This document shows positions 1 to 17,330 of a stretch of DNA of 64,000 nt, piece after piece. This DNA comes from Climacteris rufus (Eukaryota; Chordata; Aves; Passeriformes; Climacteridae). A model generated the notes under the pieces. It worked only from the letters and a program-made list of their open reading frames with translations, ran no database searches and was not told the origin of the DNA. Location of the stretch: the NCBI GenBank assembly GCA_013398175.1, contig VZRZ01003207.1:202725-266724 (forward strand). The letters run 5' to 3'. The position numbers were made by a program, and so were the translations under genes. Each line of letters begins with the position of its first letter. Within the stretch, counting starts at the first letter, position 1.

Positions 1-780
1 CAAGAGTCTCCAGGGATTTTCAAATCGCTAAAGATTAAAATCCTCTCCGACTTGACTGTTTGACTAATGCTGTGTGTTTAATAATTCTACTTGTGAGAGA
101 TTTTATTTGACAAAATCCTGCTGTGTGGACCCTCAGATGCTGTACAGCTGCACTGGAATATAAAGCTCTGCTGCCCTTGTTTCTTTAGACAGACTACACC
201 CCAGCACTGAGGCAAAAAGAGAACTTTATAGCACATCTATTACTCTGTTGATATTAACATAACCACTGTGGTATTAAATCTACACACTCTTCTCAGAGCA
301 GAGCAGTGAAAATGTGCCTATTACACAAACATTAGATAAACTCTCCTGTTGTCCTGACTGTTCACAGAAATCAATTACGTTTATGATTACATTTCAATGA
401 AAGCTATTTTATAAATGAGATGGAACTGTAATATTCGATGCTTTAGGCATACATTAATAAAAGCATTTCAGTGTTAGTATTTGTAAATGTTCTGCTTTTT
501 AGTTTAGGCAGTTTTTAGCATTCTGTAGCTCATGTTAAACCTTACATAAATAGTGTGTTCAGATCTTACCACAATGCTGTGATTTCACATTTGAGTGGTA
601 AGTGGGAAAAAAAAAGAATCAACATTACAGAAAGATTGAGTATTTGTATAAGACAGCACTTACCCTATGGTGCAGCTGAAAATCACGACAACCTTTATGG
701 CAATGGTTAGTAACACGTTACAAAAGAGCAGGATGATGGACATGGCTAGGAAAGGCAAGAGGAGGTGGATGTGTTTCTAC
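1..780 (-). other. BCAS3: BCAS3 intron downstream of the 781-878 exon, incomplete
   Basis: AT-rich sequence after the GTAGAA donor. The next human exon (GTFDRSVTLLEVCG) is not found here on the minus strand, so the intron continues out of the window. Confidence 0.85.
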
Positions 781-878
781 CTGAAGCGGCATCGATGACG
801 GTGGAGCCGGCGCGGCGCTCGGCCGCGGGCCGCGGGGAGCCGGGCATGCTGACGGGCTCCGAACGCACGGGCTGGATC
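781..878 (-). CDS. BCAS3: BCAS3 exon: GC-rich C-terminal segment
   Basis: This 98-nt exon has acceptor tgtgttgcag and donor TTCAG|GTAGAA. The first base completes Arg, and it encodes IQPVRSEPVSMPGSPRPAAE then RRAGSTVIDAAS, ending in phase 1 (first base of the Gly codon). It is much richer in GC and CpG than its surroundings (roughly 795-850). Several differences from human replace Ser/Val by Ala/Pro/Gly (human PVSDRRGVSTVIDAASG), as expected of GC-driven substitution. Downstream exons (starting TFDRSVTLLEVCG in human) are not in positions 1-780. Confidence 0.95.
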
Positions 879-5740
<4,862 letters not shown>

Positions 5741-5841
5741 CTGTGAGAGCCACTCCTCGTCCTCCTGCCCGCTGTGGTCGGACGCCAGGCTGTCGTAGGA
5801 CTCGTGCCGGGTGATGGGCCCAGGGCTCCCTGGGGGCACCA
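5741..5841 (-). CDS. BCAS3: BCAS3 exon: acidic serine-rich segment
   Basis: This 101-nt exon has acceptor ttttttcag and donor CACAG|GTATGC. The first two bases complete a Leu codon; 33 codons follow and end in phase 0. The protein is VPPGSPGPITRHESYDSLAS then DHSGQEDEEWLSQ: a Pro/Gly-rich start, then a Ser- and acid-rich segment with potential phosphorylation sites (SYDSLASD). It is probably flexible and outside the folded propeller. GC content is high. A longer frame on the same strand (down from 5999) reads a wrong frame of this exon and is not a gene. Confidence 0.96.
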
Positions 5842-6050
5842 CTGAAAAAAAACAGAAAATTCAAAATCAGATTCACTGTTAAATGTTTTTTAAAGGAAAA
5901 AAAAAAAAAAAGCTTTATCGAGAAGTTAATGGCACAGCAATGTATGTATTGTTTTAAATCTGTGAAAATAGATTTCCTGGAAGCACTGAAAGAGCTCAAA
6001 TATTGACATTAAAAGGATGAAGAGATTCCTGTTCCTTGACTTGGATGTAT

Positions 6051-6195
6051 CCATACAGACACTAGGATAACCCACTGGCTCTTCTTCTTTTAACCTGAAT
6101 TCCTTAAAATACTGAAGTATTTTTCCATACAGCCACTAGGACAACCCACTGGCTCTTCTTTTAACCTGAATTCCTTAAAATACTAAAGTATTTTT
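6051..6195 (+). repeat. 74-bp tandem duplication
   Basis: Two adjacent copies (6051-6124 and 6125-6195), both starting ccatacag and ending agtattttt. They differ by one 3-bp indel and a few substitutions. Confidence 0.92.
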
Positions 6196-6599
6196 ATATT
6201 CCCACATTTTAAAAACACTCAAAGTTTTTAAAAAACTTTCTAAAAACTCTGTTATTGCAGGGTTGACCTTTATGTGTCAAGCTTCCAACCACTACAAATT
6301 TTTACAGCCATGTTGTAAACCCCCAATAATTGGAGTTTTAATAGCAAAGCAGACACAATTGTAGTCATAAATACAGCACGGCGCCTCTGGAATGTAAACA
6401 GCTTTGCAGAAATCCATACACTTTATGAAATAAAGGGATTTCCATGCAGTTTTGTGTCCGTGGGTATCTGAAGCTACAGAGCCATTTCTCACATCCCTGG
6501 ATCACAGTGTGTCCATATTCTCAAACCTGCAGTGTCCCAAATTCAGCTCAGGGCCTAACTTGTTCCAGAGTTATTCAAAGTGCCAGATACATTGGGACA

Positions 6600-6842
6600 T
6601 ATTCTTACAAAGGAGGCTCAAGTTGGGTATCAGGGAAAATTTCTTCACTGAAAGAGTGGTCAGGGATTGGAACAGCCTGCGCAGGGAAGTGGTGGAGTCA
6701 CCATCCCTGGAAGTGTTCAAACAAGGAGCAGAGGTGGCACTTCATGGGATGGTTCAGTGGGCATGGGGCTGTTCAGGCAAAGGCTGGATTTGATGATTTT
6801 GGAGGTCTTTTCCAAACTTAATGATTCAGTAGTCCTATGATA
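6600..6842 (+). mobile_element. CR1 LINE 3' fragment
   Basis: Plus-oriented CR1 tail: 'ggaggctcaagttgg', 'gaaaatttcttcactgaaag', 'gggaagtggtggagtcacc', 'tgatgattttggaggtctt' and a final 'cctatgat'. These are landmarks of avian CR1 3' ends. It is 5'-truncated, as usual for CR1, and diverged. The 5' limit is approximate. Confidence 0.88.
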
Positions 6843-6871
6843 AAGCACCAAGATCTTTCCATGAGATACCA

Positions 6872-7097
6872 TGCATTGGATATTGGGAAGAAATTCCTCC
6901 CTGTGAGGGTGGGGAGGCCCTGGCACAGTTGCCCACAGAAGCTGTGGCTGCCCTATCACTGGAAGTGTCCAAAGTCAGGTTGGATGGGGTTTGGAGCACC
7001 CTGGGATAGTGGAAGGTGTCCCTGCCCATGGCAGGGGGTGGAATAAATGATCTTCAAGGTCCCTTCCAACCCAAACCATCCTGTGATCCTGTGATCT
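6872..7097 (+). mobile_element. CR1 LINE 3' fragment (second copy)
   Basis: A second CR1 tail in the same orientation, about 30 bp after the first: 'ttgggaagaaattcctccct', 'gtgagggtggggaggccctg', 'ccctgcccatggcaggggg' and 'aaggtcccttccaaccc', ending in repeated 'ctgtgatc'. It belongs to a different CR1 subfamily from its neighbour, so it is a separate insertion rather than a duplication. Confidence 0.9.
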
Positions 7098-9087
7098 GCC
7101 ACATTCACTGCAATGCCATCTGTGCCTGTGCACATCCAACCTCAACAGTCCCAGGTGTTATTTCAGCTCTGTGTTTTTGTCAGTTTTCAGATTATATAGA
7201 AACTACCTCCATCTGCTTCATTACAGCCCTGACAGACCTAATTCCACCACTTAGGGATGTTCTGTCTAAACTCCTGTTAAAGAACACACACACCTTCCTG
7301 GAACACTTGAGGATTCACAGTAAAATCTGAATATGAAATCACAATGTCCACTTCTCTTCCTTTAAGTTTCTATTTGAAACCAAAGAAACAAATCCATTCT
7401 TTTGACCCATTTTGGTGTTGCCCTAATGTTCCCCACATCTCCTGGCTCCCTACTCTAAATCCTCCTGCCTGTTTCGGGGAGCACAGCTGATCAACTGCAG
7501 GCTTTCCTGTTATTGAACTCCCTAACAAACTTCATGGCTCCAGCAGATGGTTTTGCTTTCAAACCAACAGGAACTTTATGGACTGTTCTGAATTTTTTTT
7601 TGTTCTTTCTATCCCAGGGGCAACTACCAGAGCTGTCAAGATTAGGGAAGCTGCAAAAACACAGCCCAGGGAGCAGCATCCCCCCTGCTTGGTCGCTGTA
7701 TTTCTCCCTTGTGGAATACTTTAACATTTTACTGGAGATTCAAGAGGGCTTTACAGTGAGAAAGAAATGTAAAAAACAACTAAAAAGCTGAACAAATGAT
7801 TGGTTTTGGTGCTGCACTGGAAGCCTTTTCCTGAGGAATCACAGGTCTTGTGTTTCCATGCAGCTTCTGAGAGCAGCATTAACTCTTTCCACCCAGAAGT
7901 GATGAAATGCTGAATTCCAGAGAAAAGCTCTGCCTGAGAGTTCACCAGCAGGGCAACAGTGATAAAGCCTCAGCTGAGGTCAGCCCTCAGTAATTTATTT
8001 GGCTATTTAATAAGCCAGCATTTCTGTGCCACACCTATCACAAAAGCAGCATTTGGAGGGGCTGGTTTGGAGATGGGATCTGTAATTCTGGTCCCAGCTC
8101 ACCACTGCTCTGCTCCCACCATTCCCAGTGGGAACATGCAGTGTGCTGGGAGAAGTGACCTTATAAGACAAGTGATCCTTGCTGGAGATGTGCCATTGCT
8201 GTGCTGTTATTACACATATACATATGGCCATATTTTTCCGAGTTAAAAATGCCCTTGAAGTTATAGGAACTAACACGGTGTAAAAATGCAGAGCCCCTTT
8301 CCCCCCATTTCTGGGTCACACACCTCTCACATCAGTATCAAGTTCCAAGATGAGATTAATTTAAGCCTGGAAGGGCATTTCCAGGAATTTGAGCTCAAGA
8401 GTAATCTTTTATCTTCCAGCTTAATTCTTTGAAAATCTGACTTCACACTGGAAATTACGACAGACTCTCACCCATCACTGAGGTTATTCTGATGCTGCAA
8501 CACAGAGTATTTTCAATTTCTGAAGAATCTCCCTATCATGCAGGATAGCAAATAATAAAACTGCAATTCTTCCAAAGCTTTGTAGCCAGTAGGGGTTTTT
8601 TTCTGGTACTTCTGCAATTTCTGTTTCATTGTGAAAAGTCACAAATGGAGCAGATACAGAACCAGGAGCAAGAAAGCCTTGGCTGCACAGAGATATTTTA
8701 CTGCAATTGCAGGTGGTTTGTACCTTCCTAAAATAATCAATTCAATGCTTTGTGTCTGAGCTATGCCAATTTTTAACTTCTTCTGTTCTTACACCAACAT
8801 CTGGAACAAACATATCAAGTATCAGACTGCAACTGAGTTTGTTTAATCCAGAAATACACAAACATGAAGTGGAAAAGTACAAAGAAAACGAGTGTTTATT
8901 AAAAGTCTAAGGTGAGAATTCAAACACACAACTTCTGCCTATGCAGTATGACAGGACATGAGTTTCTGCAGTCTGCTTATAAAGGCAAAGAAATCCAAAA
9001 ATAAGCATTCAAGGAAACTTCTGAAAAAACAGACTGGTACCTACAGCAAAAATCAGAGGTTTGCCATAAATATTTGGCAAATGGCAC

Positions 9088-9104
9088 CTTACTTACTTAC
9101 TTAC
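9088..9104 (+). repeat. (CTTA)4 microsatellite
   Basis: Four perfect 4-bp units. Confidence 0.9.
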
Positions 9105-11519
9105 AGGTGTTTACCCATAGCCTAAGGTAAATTTTTAAAGTTTACAGATTCCCTTATCTACAGTTACAAGACTGATCTTACCACGGTATTGAAGCAAGAA
9201 TATTAAAGGCAGGGGTTTGGAAAAAAACCACATTACAAATGAAGTTATTTGTGTGATAATTGCTAGTGCCAAGAAAACTGCACAGCAGGGACTGTGGAGA
9301 CCCAGGTTTCAACACAAGCCAAAGCAAAGGCTGAAATACAGCAGAGCTGATATTTCTCTGGAATTCCAGGAGCTGATTCACACAGTTCCATGATTAAGTA
9401 TGAAAAACACCCCCATTGTTTCACAACTTTGTCAGGATATTTAGTGACAAATAAAGAAAACAAACAATTTGTATTAATCTCAAATAATTTGCATAAACTT
9501 TCCTGCCACATGAGCAAGACCTAGATAAATACACATTTAAAGAACACTGGAATTAACATGTAGTGGGTTTGTTCATAGATGGGCTAATTATACAATAAAT
9601 ACCTAGAGCTAAGACAAATCTTCATTGAAAGATTATAAATTGTCATCTTTCAGCAGCATAAAAGTGTTGGAACAAAGAACCACTACAGCTCAATTGTAGT
9701 GTGTGCACTTATGGTTTTAATTTGGGAACAATAAATCATTAGTTGTACTTAGTTTTGTGTACTTCTTGAACCAAAAGGTTTTAATTTTCTCATTTATAGA
9801 AATAAGCTTTGCACAATTCAATTTAATTGAGAGTTATATATGAAATTCCCAATGTGCTCTTCTCTAAGGGCTGGATGTTTGTCCAAATTAAGAGCAAACA
9901 AAGGCATTTGAGGACTATAAAGCCTGTTTGTTCAGTGCACATGCCTGCAGACACCCAGAGGCTTGCCTTTTTCATTTACATAATTATAATTTTATATCAT
10001 GAACATTTATAATTTGAAATCAGTTTCTAAAAAGCAGTAGAAACAGGACAAGGTACTCTTAACTAACCTGTTCAGTCTGTAGTGGTGTCTGTGCTGAACA
10101 GGTACACAGGATAAAAATGACATATCCCTGGATTCATACAAATCCCACCCCAACACCTGATTTTGAGGCTTTTTCTCTGGTTCCTCAGTTATGTTTTGGT
10201 GGTGTAGAGACCTGAGGTGATCACATGCTTGTCAGCAATCTTGAGGGGTGCTTGTGTGAGACTTCAGCTCCACAACCTGAATTATTTACTCTGTGCATTC
10301 CACGGTGTTCTCCATGACCAGCAGAACGTGACCGTTCTGCTTTTGCTTCAAATTCACCACATTCACCTTTCTCCCCTCTTGGAGATGTGATCTCACCTCT
10401 GTCAGGGGCAGGTTTTGGTGTCCCACAGTTGTGCAGTTCACATCCAACAAGTGCTCAGTGAGTCTGTGTCAGAGTTAGTGCTCTGTGCCTCTGGCTCTAC
10501 CCCTGCTCGAGTGTGACAACAAAGCCAAGGCCAGATTTTCATCTCAGGCAGAATGCTCACAGCCATGTTAACAATAAACTGTTTGTAGCTGGAGATATGC
10601 TCTATGTATTTTTTCCTGTGTTTGCATGTTACTGAACAAAGTTCTGGTTTTAATGCAGTTTTCAGCTTGTAAACTCCTACAGGAGCATGGCACGCGAATT
10701 AAAATATCCTCTTTTACCCAAAACTTCTCCCTGCTCATTTTTTTCCTGTTAGGACTTTCTGAGGTTCTTATATGCATAAATACAATAAAATTAAGCTTAA
10801 AAAGCGCTATAATGCAGGAGTTTAGCCAAGCCTAGCAGTTATTTCACACCACCAATTGATCAGAGCTTGATTCATTCATTATTTGTGAACTGCCCACAGT
10901 TTATTAGGTGCTTTATGGACCATCCACTCTCTGTATCAGCATTTTAATAAAGGTATAGGTAGGTCTGTAACCAGAATATGAATTATTCTTAGATTTTTGG
11001 GTTTTTTTGGTGACAGCTTTACTTGCTCCTTACTTACACTGGTCTGATAGACAACAGCCTGGATTTCTTTTCCCCAAAAAGGTGCTGATTACGTGTTCAG
11101 GCCTCACCATTGCTCCTGGTTTCAAGACTGGTATACATTCCCTGTGCTTAATTCCAGCTTCCATCTCTAAAGTTCCCTTAAGAAGCCAGTCAAGTGTGAT
11201 GCACTTTTAAAGCTGGGCACAGCTAGAACCTGATATTATTCCCAGGATGGAGCACCTTAAGGCTGTTCAACAGCTCAGACTGTGAGCAGACAATGAGTTC
11301 TGCACCAAAAGAGAACACATCTATTCTTTCCCGAGTTAAAGAACAATTTCAACCGCACGAATCCACAGCGAAATCCATCTGATGGCCATCTTTAAAGAAT
11401 TATGGAAGAGGTAACTATTTCTATAATTCACTGACTTCAAAAGTATGTTTGACATTATTGTCGGGAAAATTATGTTAACCATGGATTACTGTTACAATCA
11501 AAGTATGTAGTGAGAAGTC

Positions 11520-11870
11520 AAGAGGCTTAGTAGTAAATTTTCAAAGCGGTGCGTGGGGATTTCGCCGTTTGACTCCCATTACCGGCAATGGGAGGCGCGC
11601 GGCGCGCTCCCCGTGCGCTGCTTTGAAAAGTGACCCCTGCGTGCTCGCGGACCCCGCTCTAAGGGCTTCCAGATGACCATGCAAGGGGAGGAAAGAACGA
11701 TTTCAGCATGTGCCCTTGTTCATTATTGTTGTTTGTACACATCTGAAAGTGTTTGAGTGGCTGTGCGCGGCGCTGGTTGCGGCGGTTGGTTTATAAAACA
11801 GGGATTAGGGCGGGCGAGCAGCGGGTAAGCTGATGAAGCCACGCACGGGCCCAGGTGTATCTCTGCAGCT
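11520..11870. promoter_or_regulatory. CpG-rich islet with TATA box: candidate enhancer or antisense promoter
   Basis: In a strongly AT-rich intron this block has clustered CpGs (for example ggcgcgcggcgcgc near 11593 and gtgcgcggcgc near 11763). It has a 22-bp inverted repeat (11573-11594), a SOX/FOX-like cluster (11713-11740), a TATAAAA box (11792-11798) and a G-rich run (11801-11825). No exon or repeat accounts for it. On the plus strand a start would fall near 11822, just before a donor-like GTAAGC. It could equally be a conserved enhancer; the sequence alone does not decide. Confidence 0.45.
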
Positions 11871-13043
11871 CAGCCTGAACAGACACGTTCCCAGCAGCCA
11901 ATGCACCTTCCAGAGTTCATTTTCATCTCTATTATTTCACAAATACCAATTATGGCTGAAGAATGTATCATGATTTACTCCACGGCTCAGGCAACGATGC
12001 AGCTCTTTCACGAACTGACATCTGCCCCAATCACTCCATGCTCAGTCAGAAATTAAATCTGCTTCCCTTTAACACTCAGTCCTGGCTCCTGCAGGGAGCA
12101 GAAAGTGCAGGCTATGGTTTTAGAGAAACATAGTTTTCCCTTACAAAAATACCATGATCTCAATTTCATTAGAAACACCTTTTCTGGAAGGGGAAATAGA
12201 TTAACCTGCAATCTGTCACGCCTCCGAGTGTGAGAAGCCAACTTGAAAATTCCATTTTCGCTGTTTGTGACTCCTGCCAGAGAAACCCAAACACATGTAA
12301 CAGTTCTGTATGAGAAATGCATGCTTGGAATCAGTTTCACCAGGAATATTGTAACTGTAGTCATAAAAAAAATAAATATATATACACTTACAACATATAT
12401 CTTTAAGATCTGCAACAGTTTTAAATGCAGTAAAAAAGTCCAAATCTAAAATCACCAAAATTCTTCTACAATGTATTTTACCAGTATCACATTATCAGTT
12501 AGATTATCACTTTTATGTTCATCTAGATACCCATATTTATATGTAATATAGAGAGAGAATATCTGAGTCAAGACAAACACTTAGAATTAATTTTCTGAAA
12601 TTCTGAAACTCCTTTTCCTGCATAGAAATGCCCTCCTTAAAATTTCAAGGAATTATAATATTTTCCCCAAGGACATGCATTTTTACAGGACATCTGCACA
12701 ACTCTTGAAACTACTGATGAAGAGGCCCAGAAAGTTCTTTTAAGAATATATTTCATTCTTTTATTATATGGCAAGAATAAAGTAGAATTTCATGAAAATT
12801 ATTCACTTACTAGAGGCAACATTGGGTAGAAAGAGGAAAATGGCAAGCTGAGAATCTAGAAATCAATTGTCTGGCACTCTGGCAGTTTTAAATCTCTAAC
12901 AATTGACCCAATTCTGTGGCAAAGCCCTCAGCTGGGGCAGCAGGTAGAGCTGAAGGGGCAGAAGTTTGGGCACCGCTCCCATGTCCAGGACAGGGAAATG
13001 ACTGCAGGGTGAGATGTTCACCCCCAGCCCAGCCCTGCTCCAG

Positions 13044-13069
13044 CCTCACACCTCACACCTCACACCTCA
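13044..13069 (+). repeat. (CCTCACA)n minisatellite
   Basis: A 7-bp unit, three full copies plus a partial one. Confidence 0.9.
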
Positions 13070-16000
13070 GGGCAGCTCAGCTCCACTCAGCTGGGACTGC
13101 CCCACTCCAGGGGAGGTCAGAATTCGGTTTGGATCAGGCCAGACTTCAGCACTGGGTTGTGTTGAACTGGCAAATTCTGCCCTGAAGTGCAGAACCAGCC
13201 AAGGCCAGCAGAGACACTGCAATGGGGCAGCTGAAATTACCCCAAACTCATGTCTGAGCGTGGCCCTGCCACAGACCCAGAGCAAAAAGGCTTTGAACAC
13301 CTCGTAACTACACGACAGAGTAATTGTTGTTACTGCACAGGCTCTGGTTTTGATCAGTTTTACTGTTTGAAACCGAGCTCCTTGTGATAGACATTGAACA
13401 TACGCAGAGCAGGAGCAGCTCTGGCCTCCCCAAAATTGCTACACAACCCACTATAGTACATGTATAGTAAGGGATGTACCACAACCTACATTCCTTCATC
13501 CCAGAGATGGCAAATCCACTATTAAATATGCACACACTAAAGAATGCAAGGAGAGAGAAAGAGGTACAGCACTAAATGTGATTATCAGTCCCACTAAACT
13601 GACCCATGACCAGACCAGCACCACGCTCTGCTGTGCACAGAGAAGGAAGGGCTGAAGGACCAGAATGATCAGATTCCTCCTGTGGCACTCCTTGATTGGG
13701 ATTCCAAGCATCACAGCTTGGTTTTCACAGTTTGTCTCTACAGCACAAATTCACAGTTTAATACACTCTCCATCTTACACTCAGACTTTCCACAACATTC
13801 ACTAGCTCTACATATGTAATTTTTATTTCTGTCCATGGAATGTATGAAAGGAATATAAAATAGGCCATAAAGAACCACAACGCTGCTTGGAGACAGAAGT
13901 CTTGCCCAGGGTGCACAGCTTTCATTAGAGGGAGCAGGAAGTGCAAACATGATGTCAGAGCTACAGAGATTATCTGTATAAATGGTGTTATCATTTAACC
14001 CAAACAAACAGTGGGGAAGGGCTCACTCCCACCCTTTGAAGACAATGGACAGTTACTAAATTGGACTTCTAATGAAAGCCATTTTCAGTAAAACACAAGA
14101 TATGTGCAACAGTTGGTCCAGAAATGAAAATCTGTTGTAACAGCCAAAAGTCAAAGGCAGCTATAAATACAGGCCTTAATCTTTGCAAGAATCCCTTAAC
14201 GAAGCCTATAAAACTGATTATATCTTCAGGCCCAACTGAAGTGCAAATTCTTCCCCAGAAAAATGTAACAGTCCTGCAAGTATTGCTTGGAGACCAGTTC
14301 AGGGACAAGGAAGGAGAATACAGAGTCCTGGTTTGAATCCTCCCATCTTGGAATACAAATTGCATTGCATTTAGAATAAACAATTAATGAGACAGCAGAG
14401 GCCTCAGCTACAGGTCCATTTTTCTGAGAGAGAAACAATTTCCAGAAGCGGTCAGAGCGGGATACAGAAACACTGCATCATTCCTTTTAACACAACAGAA
14501 ATGCTCTTTGATTATTTAAAAGCCAATTGCAAAGATCTGTCTTCAAAACCTCCTATTGCAGGTTTAATAGCAAAGAGGTGCAAGTACACTTACCAGCAAC
14601 ACGGGAGTAAAGTACAGACTTTTGTTTTAACAAAATCTATATTTATACGATTACATTTCCTATGGTTGAGGGCAGCTGTAATTAATGGATTTCCCTCCTT
14701 CCCCTAATGCAGTCATTTGTCAATTTAAACACAGAATGCCCAATCAATTTTGATGTATTTAGTAAGCAATTTGTCAGAGTACTGCATACCAGTTAATATA
14801 TTAATTCTTGTCACTGGCCCACTTCTGACAACTGCAGGCCATGTCCATAAAATTGGTCCTGATGAGCCAAAACTCTTGCCTGGAATGTGAAGGTGCCCTT
14901 TCCAGAGCCAGAGGAGAGGAATCAGATCTCAGTTTGTTCAATACCTTTCTGGGGCAGTTTTTGGTCAATTTTAGGGGATTTACTCATTATTGTTTTAATT
15001 TTCCACATTTCAGATGTTACATCTACTGCCAGTCCTCCAGTGCAATGGAAAAGTGAATTCAAAGTGGAGAGACAAGGAAGAAAGGAAATAAGAAGTATGA
15101 AGTGAGGATGTAAGACTTTCTGGTGATGGAGAATTTCCATGGCAATTCCATCATGTGCCCTGAACATGTCTGTGTGATTTCAAACATTCAAAAACATGTG
15201 AAAGATATGGAAATCAGACAAAAGAAACATGGGATAAGTCAATCAGATGTACAAAACTTCAGGGCCTGGTGAAAGAGAGGAAAAAATCCATTCAAAATAA
15301 ACCTGAAGACAACCAGGGGATTGTCATGGACATGGAAAGCACATCTTAACAGCATCCTCAAGAGTTTATACTACCAAAAGCACTTTAATTCTTAAATACC
15401 AAACAGCAGGAAGAAAGCAGGATTTAAAGAATAAGTAATGACAAAACTTGGCAATTCTCTGGAGAAAGCCCAGTCTTTTATATTGCAAGTTCCTGTGGAA
15501 AAACCCTCCTGTGCACATGTGCAGTGCCTTGCATGACTCCTCCCACTGCCAGGTCTGCTAGGACAGTCTAACTACACCACATGATGGTATTTATGTTACA
15601 GGAAAAACACCTAGAAAGAATAAAATGTGACTTAGATTTCCTTCTGTTGTGGTTAATTTAGAAGTTGCCCAGGATAGGCAAATAAAGAGGCAATATTAGA
15701 GACACAAATAAGATAGAATGTTATGTATTAAATCTGAGGAGCGTAGAGAAATATCTGATGATTAACACCTAGCACTGAAAACCTGAGGGTTGTAAGAAAT
15801 CCAGGGTTTTGTGGGATGAACTCTTCGGGGAACAACATGAGTCTGGAATCTGCTCTTTCAGAAGGAGGTCTCAGGACTGGTTATATTCTCTCTGCCCAAC
15901 TGCAGAGAGCCTGAGACAGTTTGGAGCAGGATATCAACACTTCCTGCAGGCCAGCAGGTTGTGGAATTGAACAGGTAAGTTCACTTTCAAGCCATGAACT

Positions 16001-16539
16001 TACAGAAAGCTGTAAATCCCTTGCTTCCCACTTTCTCACCTCTGCAGCAGCCCGAGCTGTGCTAATGTGCTCAGGTAGACACAAACTGCACTCACTGATG
16101 CAGGTTCCTGCAGCAGATGTCACAGATGACCTCCAAGCAATGAAACAGCTGTGCTGATCCACTTACAAATACCCTTGGGATAAAGGTCTTGGACACTTGT
16201 TGTACAAAACATTTCTTCAAACAATGGTTCCTTGTTCCTTCCTTTCTAGCTGCAAATAAACCTTTCAGATTCTTTAAAAATATTAAAAGCTGAACGGCGT
16301 AACTAAATGCGAGATTTTCTGAATATTCTCTGTTTAGCACAAGAAGTCACTGGGCTGGTTTATATTTTTCAAAGACTCAGGAAGATTTTGGCCCTGTGTT
16401 TTGGCATCAAACCTCTTATTTCTGAAAACCTGGCCGTGCAGCCCTCCAAGCAGCCCGCCAGACGTCTCATTGTTCTGCCTGGCTGCTGACAGAGGTACTC
16501 TGTGCTAAAAAGCACACTGAGGGTTTTTCAATGACCCAG

Positions 16540-16552
16540 GGGGCAAAGGTCA
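16540..16552 (+). promoter_or_regulatory. DR1 nuclear-receptor-like site
   Basis: GGGGCA-A-AGGTCA is a near-consensus direct repeat with one-base spacing (HNF4, COUP-TF or RXR heterodimer type). A TGACCC lies just upstream (16532). Repeat-free context. Confidence 0.3.
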
Positions 16553-17330
16553 CTTATTATAAATGGATAATGAGACCTAATGCAATGTTCTGAGTGTGGA
16601 CAAAGAAAGGGTCTATCCATACCCCCTTGTGACTTGGTCATTCAGGCTTTTATTTCCCCTGCACACTTAATGGAGCCAAACAATTGGCAGAAATGCTATA
16701 CAGAAACGGAGAGAAACTGCTGTATTCTACCTCAGAGAGACAGATACAAATAGTGACCCTGAAATGGCGCCACGGTTCCTCTCACCACTCCGTGGCAGAC
16801 AGATGTAACATTCCCCCTCAGCCCCTATTTAGCCATTTGCTGGCAATTAAAGGCCCTGATGGAAGTGAGAGCACAGCAAAGCCAGGCTGCAGCCAAAGCC
16901 AGCCAGGGCAGAGCTGCAGGTAAGCAGAGCCACAGAGCTTGGCTCAGCCCTTTAACAGGTGTCTTTTGTGGGAAACCTGCTTGGACTCCACTCTTTCAGG
17001 GACTTCACTGAGTAACTTCAGACTGAATAAATCCACAAGACAAATAAAGTTTCATAAATGATCAGAGATACACGAATTTCTCTGTTACTGCCATTTGCAC
17101 CATGTCCTCTGGATACTTTTCTTAGTGGTTATTATTCTATTTTTCTTTGCATTTCATATCCAGCTTAAATAATTCCCATTATGTGAATTGAAACCTGAAT
17201 TAAAAGTCTTAAATTTCAAATAATACAAGTTCACTAAGTTGTTGGAATTTAGCTATCACTCATCCTTCTTTCTTTAAAAAGTTTTCAGTACCAAACCATG
17301 TGAAATCTATATTTGTACACATGTGTATAC

